The notes under the pieces: model-generated | What the model was told of the DNA's origin: nothing | Database searches by the model: none | Seen by the model: the letters and a program-made list of their open reading frames with translations, nothing else | Position numbers and translations under genes: made by a program | Shown: positions 47,865 to 59,887 of the stretch, one piece after another | How the letters are laid out: each line of letters opens with the position of its first letter | How positions within the stretch are numbered: position 1 is the first letter of the stretch | Source: Lumnitzera littorea | Lineage: Eukaryota; Streptophyta; Magnoliopsida; Myrtales; Combretaceae | DNA: 64,000 nt | Direction: 5' to 3' | Assembly (NCBI GenBank): GCA_024138015.1 | Contig: JAMXBB010000009.1 | Coordinates: 87,686,685-87,750,684 of the forward strand

Positions 47865-50800
47865 TATCACATCTCGGCATGACACATTATGCACCATCAT
47901 ACAGGAATACTTGTTAAATACTTAACTCAACTTGCTCATTCATCAAAAGACAACATTATTTACATAATAAAAGGGTTTCTACATTGGAGTTTGACTGGAT
48001 TTCCTGTTATAACTTATGTATACAACATAATCTTTATATCAAAACATGAACTAGCTTTTTCCTTTATCATCTTCACAGTAATAGGATCCCTAACTTAGTA
48101 CAAGTTCCATATAAAAGTCATTGACTTCGACTCATGCTCTTACTATATATATCTCCCCCTTAGCGTTGGGTCCTTCATGATACAGTTAACTTGAGGATAA
48201 AACATTTTATCCCCTCAACTATTGAAGTTGAGTGAGAGTAGATAACATACAATACAATATAGACAATATAGCATATCACAATTGAAACATCTCAATCATA
48301 ACCTGTAAGTTCAACTTCACATATGCATTCGCCCAACCGGACATTTACTGTTAGCAATGCAGCATGTTATTTTCATGCATGTGGTATGCATTGGTACTTG
48401 ATATCAAGTAAGTGCACCTATCAGTTTTAATATAGCGGATGTGAGTTTGAGTTGATCCCTCAGAGATTTCGAGTACTAATATTAACCTTAGCTTTATTAT
48501 CTAACCGGAAAATTATGATGAGTTGAATTAATTAAAAATGCTAAAATTAACAAATTAACCTAATTATGAGACTTGATTAAGTAATTTAGAAAGCAATAAA
48601 ATTAAGAACGACTTCAAGAAAGCAAACAACGTATTTAGGAATTATTTCCCCTAGTGTTTAACATGTGACCGCTTAAAATATATTCAATTCAATTTCTATT
48701 ATTCTTGACCGAAGGGATTCACAATTAAAGTTAATACCTTTCTCAAGCATATTAACCCTAATCCTAAATTACTTATCGGAATCTCTTCACTCAGTAATAT
48801 AATTCAGAATTGCATTAATGTATAATAAATTCCTACACGAACAAACAACTTTCCGGAAAAAACATGTATCTTATCTCTAAGTACACATGTAATTCTCTCC
48901 AATTATGTCAAGATCTCGTTATACATGTAATTTCTCAATCATCATGCATAATATCATAGATTGATACTCTAGAAATATCAATTAACAATTAAATAACATA
49001 ATTGAATCAAGAAAAGATAGAAACTTCATTAAAAATTATAAATCAATATAATAATCACATGAAACCCTAGGTTCCATAATCCTAAATACATGAATCTTAG
49101 GCTATCATAATGAAACTAAAAATGAATTCTAACAAAACCAATAAATAAAACATGAAAAACCCCTTTTGTTGATGAATCTCTTCAATCTTGAAGTTTGGTG
49201 TTGCTTTCACCTTTTTCCTCTCCTTCTCTTCAAGTCTCTTCACTTCTCGAGTGTCTAATCCTTTGTATGAAACCCTAGTATGTCCTTTTATAATGTATTG
49301 TAAGGTTTCCGTTTTTGTCATCAGACACGGCCTGGGACATAGTCGTGTCCCCAGGTCGTGTAACTTTCTTACCTTGGAAAATTTTCCTGGATGGACACAG
49401 CCTGGGGACATGACTGTGTCCCAGACTGTGTAACTTTAAAACTTCATAACTCATTCATTTGAACTCTAAATTGAGTAAAACTTGATTCCTTTTCTTCGTT
49501 TTCAATCCAAGAATGCATTCAAACCTTGAAATCAAAATTTTACTCAATTAAGTATCAATTTCTTTAAAGAAAACCAAAGAATGTAAGGGAAATACTATAA
49601 AATCACCATATGAAATATATTTAAAATCAGAGTTATCAGTACCGATATCCTATGCCCTCCAAACTTCTTTCGGTTAGTCAACATAGCCGGGCATCTAGAT
49701 ACAACGTCTAGGAACCTAGAGCAACAAGGAGTTGCTTGGGAGTAGGACTCCCACCAAATTGGACTCCACATTGTAGTCTACCATTTTCAAAAAGGGCAAC
49801 AAAGAGCTGCTTAAGAGTAGAACCCCTAACTTTGCTTTACAAAATTAGACTATACACTGTAGTTCACCAAATCAAAGTAGCAACACTGCCAAATTAGATC
49901 ACATACTGTAGTCTACTAAATTTGATTATCAAAATAGTCACAATGTTCAGGCAATGCAATCTATATGCTTCCCAAAATTGAGTTCATAAAGCCATGCATT
50001 TTCCATTATCACTTGGAAGTCTCATTCTGAAATTTCTGACTTATAGGTCCCTTTTTGTACCATGCCGTGCCTATGCAATAACAACTCAAGAATATCAATC
50101 AGCATAATCAATCTTTAAGTTTTATTTAACCCAGTGATCTGATTCTGGTTTTCGAACTCTCCATAGCAGAATTCTAGTATCTTAGTTAGGGTTCACTTAT
50201 GTGAACACCTAAAAGATTGAGTTAGCAATCACTCAACTTCCTTAGTTAGCATAATCATTTGTAAGCACAAATCATCGCTAACATGGCAACATAATAGTTT
50301 AACTAGAATACAGTTACTATCATTCAAAATCAACACATCAGCATCCACCATAATAGCATGTCCATTCACCCAAGATATACCCATATTCAATCAACATAGC
50401 ATTTAACAACACATAGTGTTATGAGTAGCAATATATCTACTCCAAGCATAGGTTAGATCCACTTACCTGGGCTTAGCAACAGTGCAATATCTTATACTTC
50501 ATGACGTGGTCCTTCCTTACTTATCACACCTATGAAAACATACCACAATCTTTAAATCAAGTATAGGTCGAACTCGAATTATTATAAGTTTTCATTTTCA
50601 CATTTTTAAACTTCATTTGATCGTATCTTACTTATTTTCTATCCGTTTTCAATAAACTTTATATCGTTGCGATTATTATTTTGAGTACTATTACTATATA
50701 TTAAGAATCAAAACTAATCAATATTGTTAAAAACCCAAAAATACCCTTTTCTCATTACGACTCAACTATATGCTACCCTAACTTCATAATTGACTTGAGT

Positions 50801-52435
50801 AAACTTTAGTATTAGACTAAAAACCCTAAAAATTATACTTTTCAAACTTGTTCAGCAACACTTATTATACCCCAAAGTGTTTATTTGACATGGATTTAAT
50901 AAACATTTTAATAGTATTGGTTACTATATTACATATTAAGCTAATATATAAGCTTATACTAGGAAAATATGTAATAAATAGTATACGAGCTTAATTAATT
51001 TTACTAAAAATCCTATGGACTCACAAAAATATGTAGTTTAATTATTAACCATGAATTATACTAAACTAGCTATAATATATTTTTACAAAAATAGCAGTTT
51101 TAGCTCAAAATTACGAAAAATTAAGAAAAATAAATAAATTTACGAGTGAGGTAAAAATTAAATATTCCAAATATAATCATAAACATCCAGAAGTCTAAAC
51201 ATATAGGGCTCATTTATTAATTTCATCAAAAACTAATTATTTCAATAATTCGTTAAAACTGGCAATTTTATTCAAAATAATTATAAAAAATAATAAACAT
51301 GCTTAATTTCTAAAATTCTTATTACCACAATTAAATATATACATTAGGTGAATTACATATAAAAATTGATCTTAAAATAACATCGTCTAATATTTATAAA
51401 AATTAGATTAATTTTCGCCTAAACAGGGCATTTTCTTAAGAACCTTATATTTATAATAATTATTTCACTAAAATAAAATTACTACGTTAATCTACACATA
51501 AAATAACTCTAAAAAACCAAGTTTCATAATTAAATAACATCATTTGATATTTTAGAAAAATTATAAAGTTTTAACTGGAAATTTGGTTCACTTGAACTAG
51601 TCGTCTTTAGCCACCTAACCTTGTTGGAACACCTACTCTGGTGGTGCTTTCCTTGACCCTAAATGGCCACCACAATTGGACACCAATAGTCTATTGAATC
51701 GGCATGATTAGATTCTGTACCCTGTTTTTAATCTAACTTTCTTATTTTTTTCTAATTTGTTTCGAAAATTTTTGGAGTGCTTTTATTATATTTTCAGACT
51801 TCCAAAATATTGTTTTTGAAGTTTACAAGCCCTATTTATACTTTCCAAATGGATAAGAATTTATAAAAATTGGACATGTGGCTTACACATGTCATTTTTT
51901 TTTTTAATTTTCAATGCATGAGGTGTCATTTCCTCATTTATTTGCTTTTGACTCATCATCTAAATTAATCCTAAGCTGCCACATAGGTATGATGACTCAT
52001 CCTTGCATTTTTTTAGTATTTTTTCAATTTTTTTATATTAATTTATCTTATTTTAATAATAATTTCTTATTATATATGTATATTTAATACAAATAGTGCA
52101 TATTCTATGTTAATACATGTATATTACATATAATTTAACTTCATTTATTATTTTTGTAAGTTAAATAACTTATCTTTAGTATCTCGCTATATCTAAAAGT
52201 TCGAATTTTACTATTATCGGTTTTATTGATAAATTAACGTTTTTCTCAAATTAATATTTTTATGTAGCTTATTTTGAGAAATTGACTTTACTTAAATTAC
52301 TTCGTCTAACTTTTCTAACTTTATTATGAAGTTTGACATAAAATAGATATTATAGCCCAGTATCCTAAATTTAGGAGCTCGGATCCTAAAATTATTGAAC
52401 TAATTGAAAAAACTCGAGTATTACAATCAATGTGT
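47865..52435 (-). repeat. Tekay/Del-like solo LTR nested in the previous one
   Basis: On the minus strand starts TGTAATACTCGAG (52435) and ends GAGATGTGATA (47865). Target duplication ataaa (47860-47864) and atcaa (52436-52440), 4/5. A TATA sequence (AGTATAAATAGGGC, minus) lies near 51842. It contains a foreign insertion at about 48406-49638; without it the LTR is about 3.3 kb. The stretch 47880-48360 and 49650-50000 aligns with the fragment at 3566-4362. Confidence 0.75.
48406..49638. mobile_element. Unclassified 1.2-kb insertion
   Basis: Breaks the homology between the two LTR copies described above. Flanked by gtacttgatatc (48394-48405) and gtaccgatatc (49639-49649), an imperfect duplication of about 9-11 bp. 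That is longer than an LTR element produces and nearer to a Mutator-like or other DNA element. Subterminal words atcagttttaatata (48420) and, inverted, ctgattttaaatata (49629) are weakly alike. No coding region supported; ORFs near 49097-49433 overlap a palindromic repeat. Confidence 0.4.
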
Positions 52436-53883
52436 TAAATGATGTTGTTTTTAGCTCAAATTTTTTTGCATAGGTATATATGATATATAGATAATTGCTA
52501 TGTAGCCCAAATTTTGATTTAAATGTTTTTAATATTTATTGCATTTTTGGCCTAAAAATAGCTCAAAAATAGGTTGAAATTGTGAAATAAATAGGAAATT
52601 ATGAAATTAAATGATGAAATGGACATGTACTAATTTCTAGTGAATAATAATAATGTTGGAACAGGTTGAAATCAATTTAGTGCAAAAAGGATTATAATTG
52701 GGTAAATTAGGATAATTCAAGGGTAAAATCATAAATACGAATATATATGCGATAGATTGAAAACTTAAAACCAAGTACTATTTGGGTTCCCCATATTTTT
52801 AGGAGTTTACAGAAATTTTCGAGAAATTATTTAGTAATCCGAGCTATTTGTTACGAATTTATGTGGTAAAATAGCTTAAATAATGAACCGATACCCGATT
52901 CTAGTAATAATAAGTTAAAATATGATAAATAGTTGAATAAAAACTATGTGTACGTATATTGATCATATTAGATAAAAAGTATATCTTTAATATATTTAAT
53001 AATATTTTACTGATCAGGATATGTTATATGTGTGTTAGGATTAGACAATACTTATATTATGGGGTTACATTGACAAATTAGGTAAAATATGGTTTAATAA
53101 CACAAATTATGTATAGTATAATAATATTTAATTATATACATATAATTATGTTAAAAACTCGAATTATCTGTTAAAAATCATCTCTAAAAATAGGATTCGT
53201 AATATGTGTTGTTAGATCTGTACTAACTTAATGATACTATTTTTACTAAAATCGGATAAACTTAGGTAATATAATCTATAACTCTATAGTATTACTAAAA
53301 TGTACGTATTATAATAACCTTATTGGAATTAAAATGTGATTTAACTAAATAAAAATACGCTTTGAAACGATCAAAACAATACATAACATGTAATAATATA
53401 AATTACATACATTATTAATAATTGATAACTTAACTCGATATATATATATATATATATAATAAAACTATTATAGATACCTAATTTTTGCGCACAACAACAC
53501 CCCCACCCCCCCTCCTCTTTTTTTAGTTTAGGTTAGAGGGTCCTAAATTAGAAAAGTTCAAAAAATGGAAAATTAAAGAAAAACCCCAAAAAATGAAGAA
53601 ATTTAGAAAAATAAGAGTTCTAAGAAAACTTAGAAAAAAAATAGGAAAATAGGAAAAAGTATAAAAAATAAGAAATTTAGAAAAAATACAAAAAAGTAAG
53701 AAATTTGAAAAGTCACAAAATAAAATAGGGAATTTAGAAAATAAATTTTTAGGTTGTTTAAATAGAATATAATTTTAATTTCAATAGTTTTGAAAGAAAG
53801 ACTATTGGGTCTAAGCTTAGATTTGAATCTAGTTCAGGTTGACTTAGTTCATATGTGCAATTAATTGCACATATGAATAAAGA

Positions 53884-53963
53884 AAAATCAATAGCTTAGT
53901 TGGATAAGCACTTGGACTTGATATTGCATATGACTTGGAGATCTAGGTTCAATCCATGGAAGG
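53884..53963 (+). other. tRNA-like segment inside the Tat LTR
   Basis: tagcttagttgg (53892-53903) matches an internal A box and ggttcaatcc (53946-53955) matches a B box. A four-base D-stem (gctt with aagc) can form. A degenerate equivalent lies at the same place in copy 1 (9202-9266). Not a functional tRNA gene: the acceptor stem is not evident. Confidence 0.5.
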
Positions 53964-54365
53964 TGCAAAATATATCTTTTGTTTTCTTTTCTCACTTTAT
54001 TGTCATGTCATCACCACGTCACGGGCTATGTCGTCGCTACGTCATTTGCCAACTCACTTTTAAGTGTTGTAGACACATTCTGGTACATTCATATACGCGC
54101 AGCTATGTATTTGGCACCACATATTGTCTAGGTTCATCCAATCTAAAATTGGAAGAAAATCATATTGCATTTAATTTTTTCTATCCTTAACTCGATCATG
54201 ACACCTATAAATAGGGGTTTGCTCTTCATTTTCAAGACAAAACGAAAACTTCGAAATATTTTAGAAAAACAAAAATCGAAGTTTCCTCTCTCTAGCACGG
54301 TTCCTCTCTCTCTAAGATAGCATTCGCTATGGTGTTTGTTGACGAAAACCAGCACCATTGAATTT

Positions 54366-54516
54366 CACAAGTCGAAGTGAGTCGACTCCAAGCTGACCGA
54401 GCCGACTTCAAGCCAATAAGCTGAAGTGAGTTGATTCAAGCCGAAATGAGCCAACCGAGCTGACTTCAAGTCGAAGTGAGCTGACCAAGTCGAAGTGAGC
54501 CAACTTCAAGCCAACC
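54366..54516 (+). repeat. Tandem repeat in Tat LTR copy 2
   Basis: Degenerate units of about 30 bp built from gtcgaagtgagccgact and caagccgac-like words, lying just downstream of the TATA box. Confidence 0.7.
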
Positions 54517-56586
54517 TTCTTTTTTTTTTTATTCATTTGTTTATTTGTAAATGTTATAAATGAGAAAAAGAAAAAAAGAAAGAGAAGAAAAAACAAAAAG
54601 AAGAAAAGGAAAAAAAAAAGAGAGAAAGGAAGTAGTCTATTTATTTATTTTAATAGAAATAGATAGAATAAGTATAAAAAAATAATAAAAATAAATAAAT
54701 AGGTTAGTAAAAAAAAATTATTTTAACACTTAGAAAAATTGAGTTTTCTAAAAATAAATGAAAATAAATCAATCATTTAGAATTTCTAAAAATAAAATCC
54801 AACTTAAGACCCCTTATAATTTTTTCTCAAATCAACTCAAATTGAGTAAAAACGTAAACTCGGCAGTTTTTCCAAAGTTAAAATCAATCAACCCGCTATA
54901 TTTTTATTAAAAAAATTACGTACGTCTGATCCCGAATAGCGGGTACGTAGGCACCTGTACGTAAGTACGTAACGACTTAAAATGTGGAAGTTTTATTCTT
55001 TCCCTTTTTAGATATTTATGTGAATCGATCAACTTAGTTGCGTGTATTATAATTAGCTATTTTACAAATTAAAAAGGGTATATTTGAAAAGCGAAGTTAA
55101 ATTCGAAAATTTAAAAAGTGGTACCCGTTTAGAGTTTAATAAATTAGCCCCCGGACCTAAATCTCTGGTTTTTAAAAAAGCCGTTTTACAAATTATTTTT
55201 TTTTAATCGATGAACCGGTAGCTAAGTTATAGCCAATCCATCCAATTGGTTACAACTTAACCCTTTTTCCCGACTCCAGTCGGGTGGCGACTCTAAACCC
55301 TTTTTAAATTGAAAAAATAGTTTTCTTTAAACTAGGCTCGACAACTATATATTGTAGTGATAATATATTCTTATATATATAACTGTTTTAGATAAAATCT
55401 TAATGTTTTCGTAACTATTACAAAAATTGAATTTAGATTTTGTATATATAGGGCCTCTTAATGATCAAATCATTGATGATACGAGCTTTCCGAAGTGAGC
55501 GTCAAGATAGATAAGTGGAATCAATGCTTCATAGCATTTTGGAATATTATTTCAGAATATTTAGAGACTTTGGTATGTATTAGCTTGTGATTGTAATTAA
55601 CTATTTGTATGTATGCAGCATTTGTGGTTGGGTTTCGATTTGCTGTAATGAGAGCTAAGCTTCATGATATAGTTGTTCTGTGAATATTATTATGTTTGAA
55701 TTGTTTGAACTTAGTTGATCACCCTAAAAAGATGAACTAACTTAAACTTGGCTTAACATCTAATTTGATATGCATCTCAACCCACTAGAGGTAACGATTA
55801 GGATTTTCGGGCCAAACATGGACTTCCTTCGATGAGAATAATTGAAATGGTCCTTCCCCCACCTTTACTCAAACTTGGCTTAACATCTAATCTGATATGC
55901 ATTGCATAAGCCTCGGTTTGGTTTTGATCCGTAAGTATGTGACATCAATCTCCTCAATCTGGATTAGAGCAAACGCAATTTCTCTTATCTCACAATGGAT
56001 CGAATAACGTTGTATAATGGCATTTGCTTGTATATGTATTGCATCTAATTAACTTGGTTAAAAACCTTGCTTGTGATGTACTGTTTGCATACTTCTGTCT
56101 TTACCCAACTTATTGAGTAAGTTATTGCTTATTTCCATATAGTTTGTTTTGCAAGTTTCAAATGACTTACAAATGCCTACCCAACACTAGAACCTTAGTA
56201 AATTGGGATGAGGAGTGAGATGCAACAAGAAATGGTCGGTTATTACCTTTAGTATTAACTTTTTATCTTTTAAGGAAAACTACACAAGACTTTTCAAAGG
56301 GCTTTGTAGTTTTTAATATTTTGGTTTGTATATGAAATAACAAGTACTTTTGAGATTTACTACTATTTTTTTATAAAGTTAAATTATAAGTTTATTATTA
56401 TAAATTATTTTAAAGGGTTACTCTATAATTTATATGAAACAGGTATTGAATTAGACGCTTTAAATGGGTAAAGTCGAGTATACTTGGTGTGAACTAGGTC
56501 TAAGATAGTAGCTATGAAGACAATTTCTATCTTAGGATGACTTATATGACTGTACTGTTACGACTTCACCTTTTCGGGGTATGACA

Positions 56587-56663
56587 GTATAAATGGTCTA
56601 ATAATGTGATAAGTTGCAAATCATAATAATTTTTTAAATTCTTTATTTTATATTAAAAATTAG
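56587..56663. other. Short AT-rich gap
   Basis: Host sequence between the plus-strand solo LTR and the Tat element. Ends in attag, the possible left target duplication of the Tat element. Confidence 0.4.
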
Positions 56664-58642
56664 TGTCGAGCCCTATTTTGATTTCCTTAATTTAACCTAT
56701 ATCAAGCCCAACTCATTTAATATAAATTACTTGATATTAAACTAAGGAAAAGAAAATGTTGTTTTAAAAAAAAAAAAAATGGAGTCGCCAACCGGTTGAA
56801 CCAATAAAAATAAAATTAAGGTTCTCTAGTGAGAAAATCCTAATTTGACCATTAGTTTACCGATACCTTAAAAAAATTAAATTTTAGAAAATTGAACTAG
56901 AAAACCAGGTTTGGGGGCTAACCTATTAAGACTAAGTCACCATGTGAAAATAAAAAAAATTGATGGGATTTATTTTTTTATAATTTTTCTAAAAATATTT
57001 AAAATATACTTAAGCTCACAAAATATAACTAAAAATGATTTTTTATTACGAATTTCTAAGTAAAGAGGAAAAAAAGTTTTTTTTTATTTTTTAACAGTTG
57101 ACCCAAATGTCCCCACGTACCCATTAATCGGGATCAAACTGATTGTAGTTCTTTTTTTTTTTGTAAAATATTTAGTTGATAGGTTATTTTTATTTTTGAA
57201 AACCGAACCAGGTTTATGTTTTGTTAATTTATTATTTAAAAAAAAACCTAGAATATCTAATCTTCCTAAATTAAACAAAAACCCTAACTAACTCAATTTA
57301 GATTTTTGTATTCTTTCCAAAAACCTAAGCGCCAATAATATATTTTTTATTAAAAAACGATTTTTCAAGAAAAAAACCCTAATTTATCTAAAAATTTGCA
57401 AGAAAATAATTAATTAAAAAAACGGGCACTTAAATAAAAAATTAATTAATTAGTAAGGAAAAATAAAAAAATAACATAACTAATTAATAAATGAAGAAAA
57501 TAATATAGTAGAATAATTAAAAAAAAAAACTCAAAACAAGAAAAATTTTACCTGGATTGGGTCGGTCAATGTTGGGTTATGCTAGGCGTGCTCGGGCGAC
57601 ATTATGGCCGATGACTGGGTGAGACTAGGGTGTGGATCTGGCGATAGTGGGTGAGCGTCTGGGCGATGACTTGGGTGAGAGTGTGTAGCAATGTTAGAGA
57701 CAGCTCGGGCGTGCATAGGTGATAGTGTGGGCGACATTATAGGCGGTAGCTCGGGCGAGAGTGGGCGAGCGTCTAGGTATGTTGTAGGCGATAGTGTAGG
57801 CAACAGTGTGCGATAGCTCAAGTGAGAGTGGGCAAGCTTCTAGGTGTGCTGTGGGCAATAGCTCAGGCGATATTAGGCGATAATGGGGCATGGATTTGGG
57901 CGTATGGTGGGCGTGGATCTGGGCGTGCTGTGGGTGGTAGCTCAAGCCGTATTGGGCGACACTGGGGTATGGATCTAGGAATGCAGTGGGCGTGCTGTAA
58001 TGGTGAGTGTAAGTGCTGTGGTGGCGCGTGTGTGGTGCAATGGTATGGGAGTGTGGTGGCGCATAAGGAATGTGGTCATGTGTGTGGGAGTGTGGTGGTA
58101 TGTATAGGATGTTTTAGCGCGTGGGGGAGTGTGGCGACATGTATGTAGTGTTTTTGGGTGCGTGAGAGAGTATGAGATTAAAAAGAAAAGCCCCTTTTTT
58201 CGAACTCTTGGTCGACGTGTTATTTATAAGCTCCAAATCGAATCTTTCATGTCTTTGATACGAAAGATTTGTTTTTCATTTAACCTAGATTCACCCTAAC
58301 TTTTAGAAACCCTAGCTAGTTTGAGCTTTTCTCTTAAGGCCCAGCCTAATCTAATTTAGCCCAATAATTTAATAAATCTTGATGTTAAGCCCCTAAATTG
58401 GTTTAGCCCAAAACTAATGGATTCAACCCATCTTAATAATTGATTTGACATCTCAACTTAACCCAACTTGATACGACTTGACTATTGACTCAATTTCCTA
58501 TGACCTAACTTGATTTTCTTTTTGCTATTTCTTCATTTTTTATTATTTTATTTTTGTTTTTCTGTTTTTTATTTTATTATTTTTCTTTTTAATCATTAAC
58601 CTAGCTTAATTAACAAAAATTGGCAAAAATGAGGTGTCTACA
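56664..58642 (-). repeat. Tat element 3' LTR
   Basis: 1979 bp. Minus strand starts TGTAGACACCTCATTTTTGC (58642) and ends GGGCTCGACA (56664). Contains GGCGACTCC and GTTAGCCCCC, shared with the two solo copies. TATA (CTTATAAATAAC, minus) near 58229. The transcribed part holds a large C-rich (minus strand) degenerate repeat at 57560-58170. Confidence 0.9.
57560..58170 (-). repeat. GC-rich degenerate tandem repeat in the Tat 3' LTR
   Basis: About 600 bp of irregular units built on gggcg, ggcgatagtg, agctcgggcg and gtgtggtggcgc on the plus strand. Strong G over C skew. Open frames across it (for example 57822-58148) are by-products of composition. Confidence 0.75.
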
Positions 58643-58680
58643 ACTGCCTCTTTACAACTGCCCCTCTTTGTAGTAAAGTT
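58643..58680 (-). other. Tat element polypurine tract
   Basis: Minus strand CAAAGAGGGGCAGTTG then AAAGAGGCAGT directly before the LTR; purine-rich tract in duplicate. Confidence 0.65.
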
Positions 58681-58834
58681 CTATTAGATCTTTACTACAA
58701 AGACAAAAGAGATACCTATTTTTGCCAAACTCCACTTTGAACTAATCAACTAAGTTGTGTTTTATTTTGATGAAGGATACCAACTTGAAAGGTTGATGTA
58801 AAGAATAAATTGCCCACAGAGCAAAAGGTTAGAG

Positions 58835-59195
58835 GGCCTATCTTAAAAGGATAGGGCTTAATGGTGTCTATCTTGGAAGGATAGAGCAAAAATTTCAAAG
58901 TGGCCTATTTTGGAAGGATAGCACTTAATGGTGTCTATCTTGAAAGGATAGAGCAAAAATTTCAGGGAGGCCTATTTTGAAAGGATAGGGCTTAATGGTG
59001 TTTATTTTGAAAGAATAGAACAAAAATTTCAAGAGGGGCCTATCTTGGAAGGATAAGGCTTAATGGTATCTATTTTGAAAGGATAGAGCAAAAATTTTAA
59101 AGGGGGCCTATCTTGGAAGGATAGGGCTTAACGGTATCTATCTTGAAAGAATAAAATAGAAATTTCAAGGGAAGCCTATCTTGGAAGGATAGGGT
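58835..59195 (-). repeat. Tandem repeat in the Tat 3' region, about 67-bp unit
   Basis: Five full units and a partial sixth, each with two copies of the inverted-repeat word ctatcttggaaggatag separated by gcttaatggtgt and followed by agcaaaaatttcaa. Confidence 0.88.
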
Positions 59196-59225
59196 AAGAA
59201 CCATTAACTTGTTTTGATGGATAAT

Positions 59226-59350
59226 TCGAAGAGGATAGATCTCTTCGAGATTTCTTTTGGTTTGTGATATGAAGAGGATAGATCCCTTCGAGATTTGTTT
59301 TGGTTTGTCTGAAGAGGATAGATCTTAATTCTTCTAAAGATTTCTTTTCA
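59226..59350 (-). repeat. Second tandem repeat in the Tat 3' region
   Basis: Three units of about 40-45 bp starting gaagaggatagatc at 59229, 59272 and 59311, each with gaagag and ctcttc or a decayed form as inverted arms. Confidence 0.75.
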
Positions 59351-59887
59351 AAGACTTTTAGGATTATTTTTCCTGGGACTGAAGGATTTCCCATATAGCA
59401 ACTAATTGGCATGCTTACGCTGACTCCCAATGTTCACTCATTCAATTAGCATAATTTCTCCAAGGGTTTGTACTGGCTTCTTCCTTCCCTTTTCCCTTTT
59501 TCTTTTCTCTCTTCTTTTATTTTATTTTCTTTTCTTCTCTTCTTTCCTTTGAATCTTGTCACTAAAACATGCCTACACCTTGAATTTTCTTCATCTGATT
59601 TCGAGTTTCAATTCCTATTCTTCGTGACTTCTAAATAATAAATCCCTTTTCGAATGAACAAGATTAAATTATTAAGAACATTTGATTTCAATTTTTTTTT
59701 GTGACTCAAACTCAATGGTAAGTGTTTCATATTTAAGTGTATGAGGAGGGTTTATTAGTGGAGTGTTTGTTGGTCAATGACCATCCGAATTCAAAAACAT
59801 TCATGGATATCAACTTTACTTGTAGATGATGAAAGATTAACTACAAACTATTCGAGAAAAATTAAAATCTTTGTTAAATCTCTATTT
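59351..59887 (-). other. Tat element 3' untranslated stretch
   Basis: No coding region. CT-rich tract at 59475-59550 on the plus strand, otherwise AT-rich. Confidence 0.5.

Larger units (their letters stand above)
53469..55343 (+). repeat. Solo LTR of a Tat-type gypsy element (copy 2)
   Basis: 1875 bp. Begins tatagatacctaattttt, aligned to TGTAGACACCCCATTTTT at 8881, and ends ggctcgaca. Perfect target duplication actat on both sides (53464-53468, 55344-55348). TATA at about 54207 (cctataaatagggg). Conserved tail: tacccgtttag, ttagcccccgg, ggtggcgactct. Confidence 0.92.
46454..56586 (+). repeat. Tekay/Del-like solo LTR, split by two nested insertions
   Basis: Starts TGTAATATCCC at 46454 and ends cggggtatgaca at 56586. 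Flanks are gcata (46449-46453) and gtata (56587-56591). Pieces: 46454-47864, 52436-53468, 55344-56586. Net length is about 3.68 kb after removing insertions and their duplications. It shares with the LTR at 47865-52435 a gcacctcatgc-like word (47348-47358), a TATA sequence (agtataaaaggg at 47428) and an ACCACC-rich leader (47575-47660). No internal region or pol, so a solo LTR. Class is inferred from the termini and length. Confidence 0.75.

Noticed and set aside
57822..58148. A 108-codon Gly-rich open frame on the plus strand
   Set aside because: It lies wholly in the GC-rich degenerate repeat of the Tat LTR; openness follows from composition.
58835..59195. Regularly spaced repeats that could suggest a CRISPR array
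   Set aside because: Spacers are themselves repeated, the setting is a plant retrotransposon 3' region, and no cas genes exist in plants.
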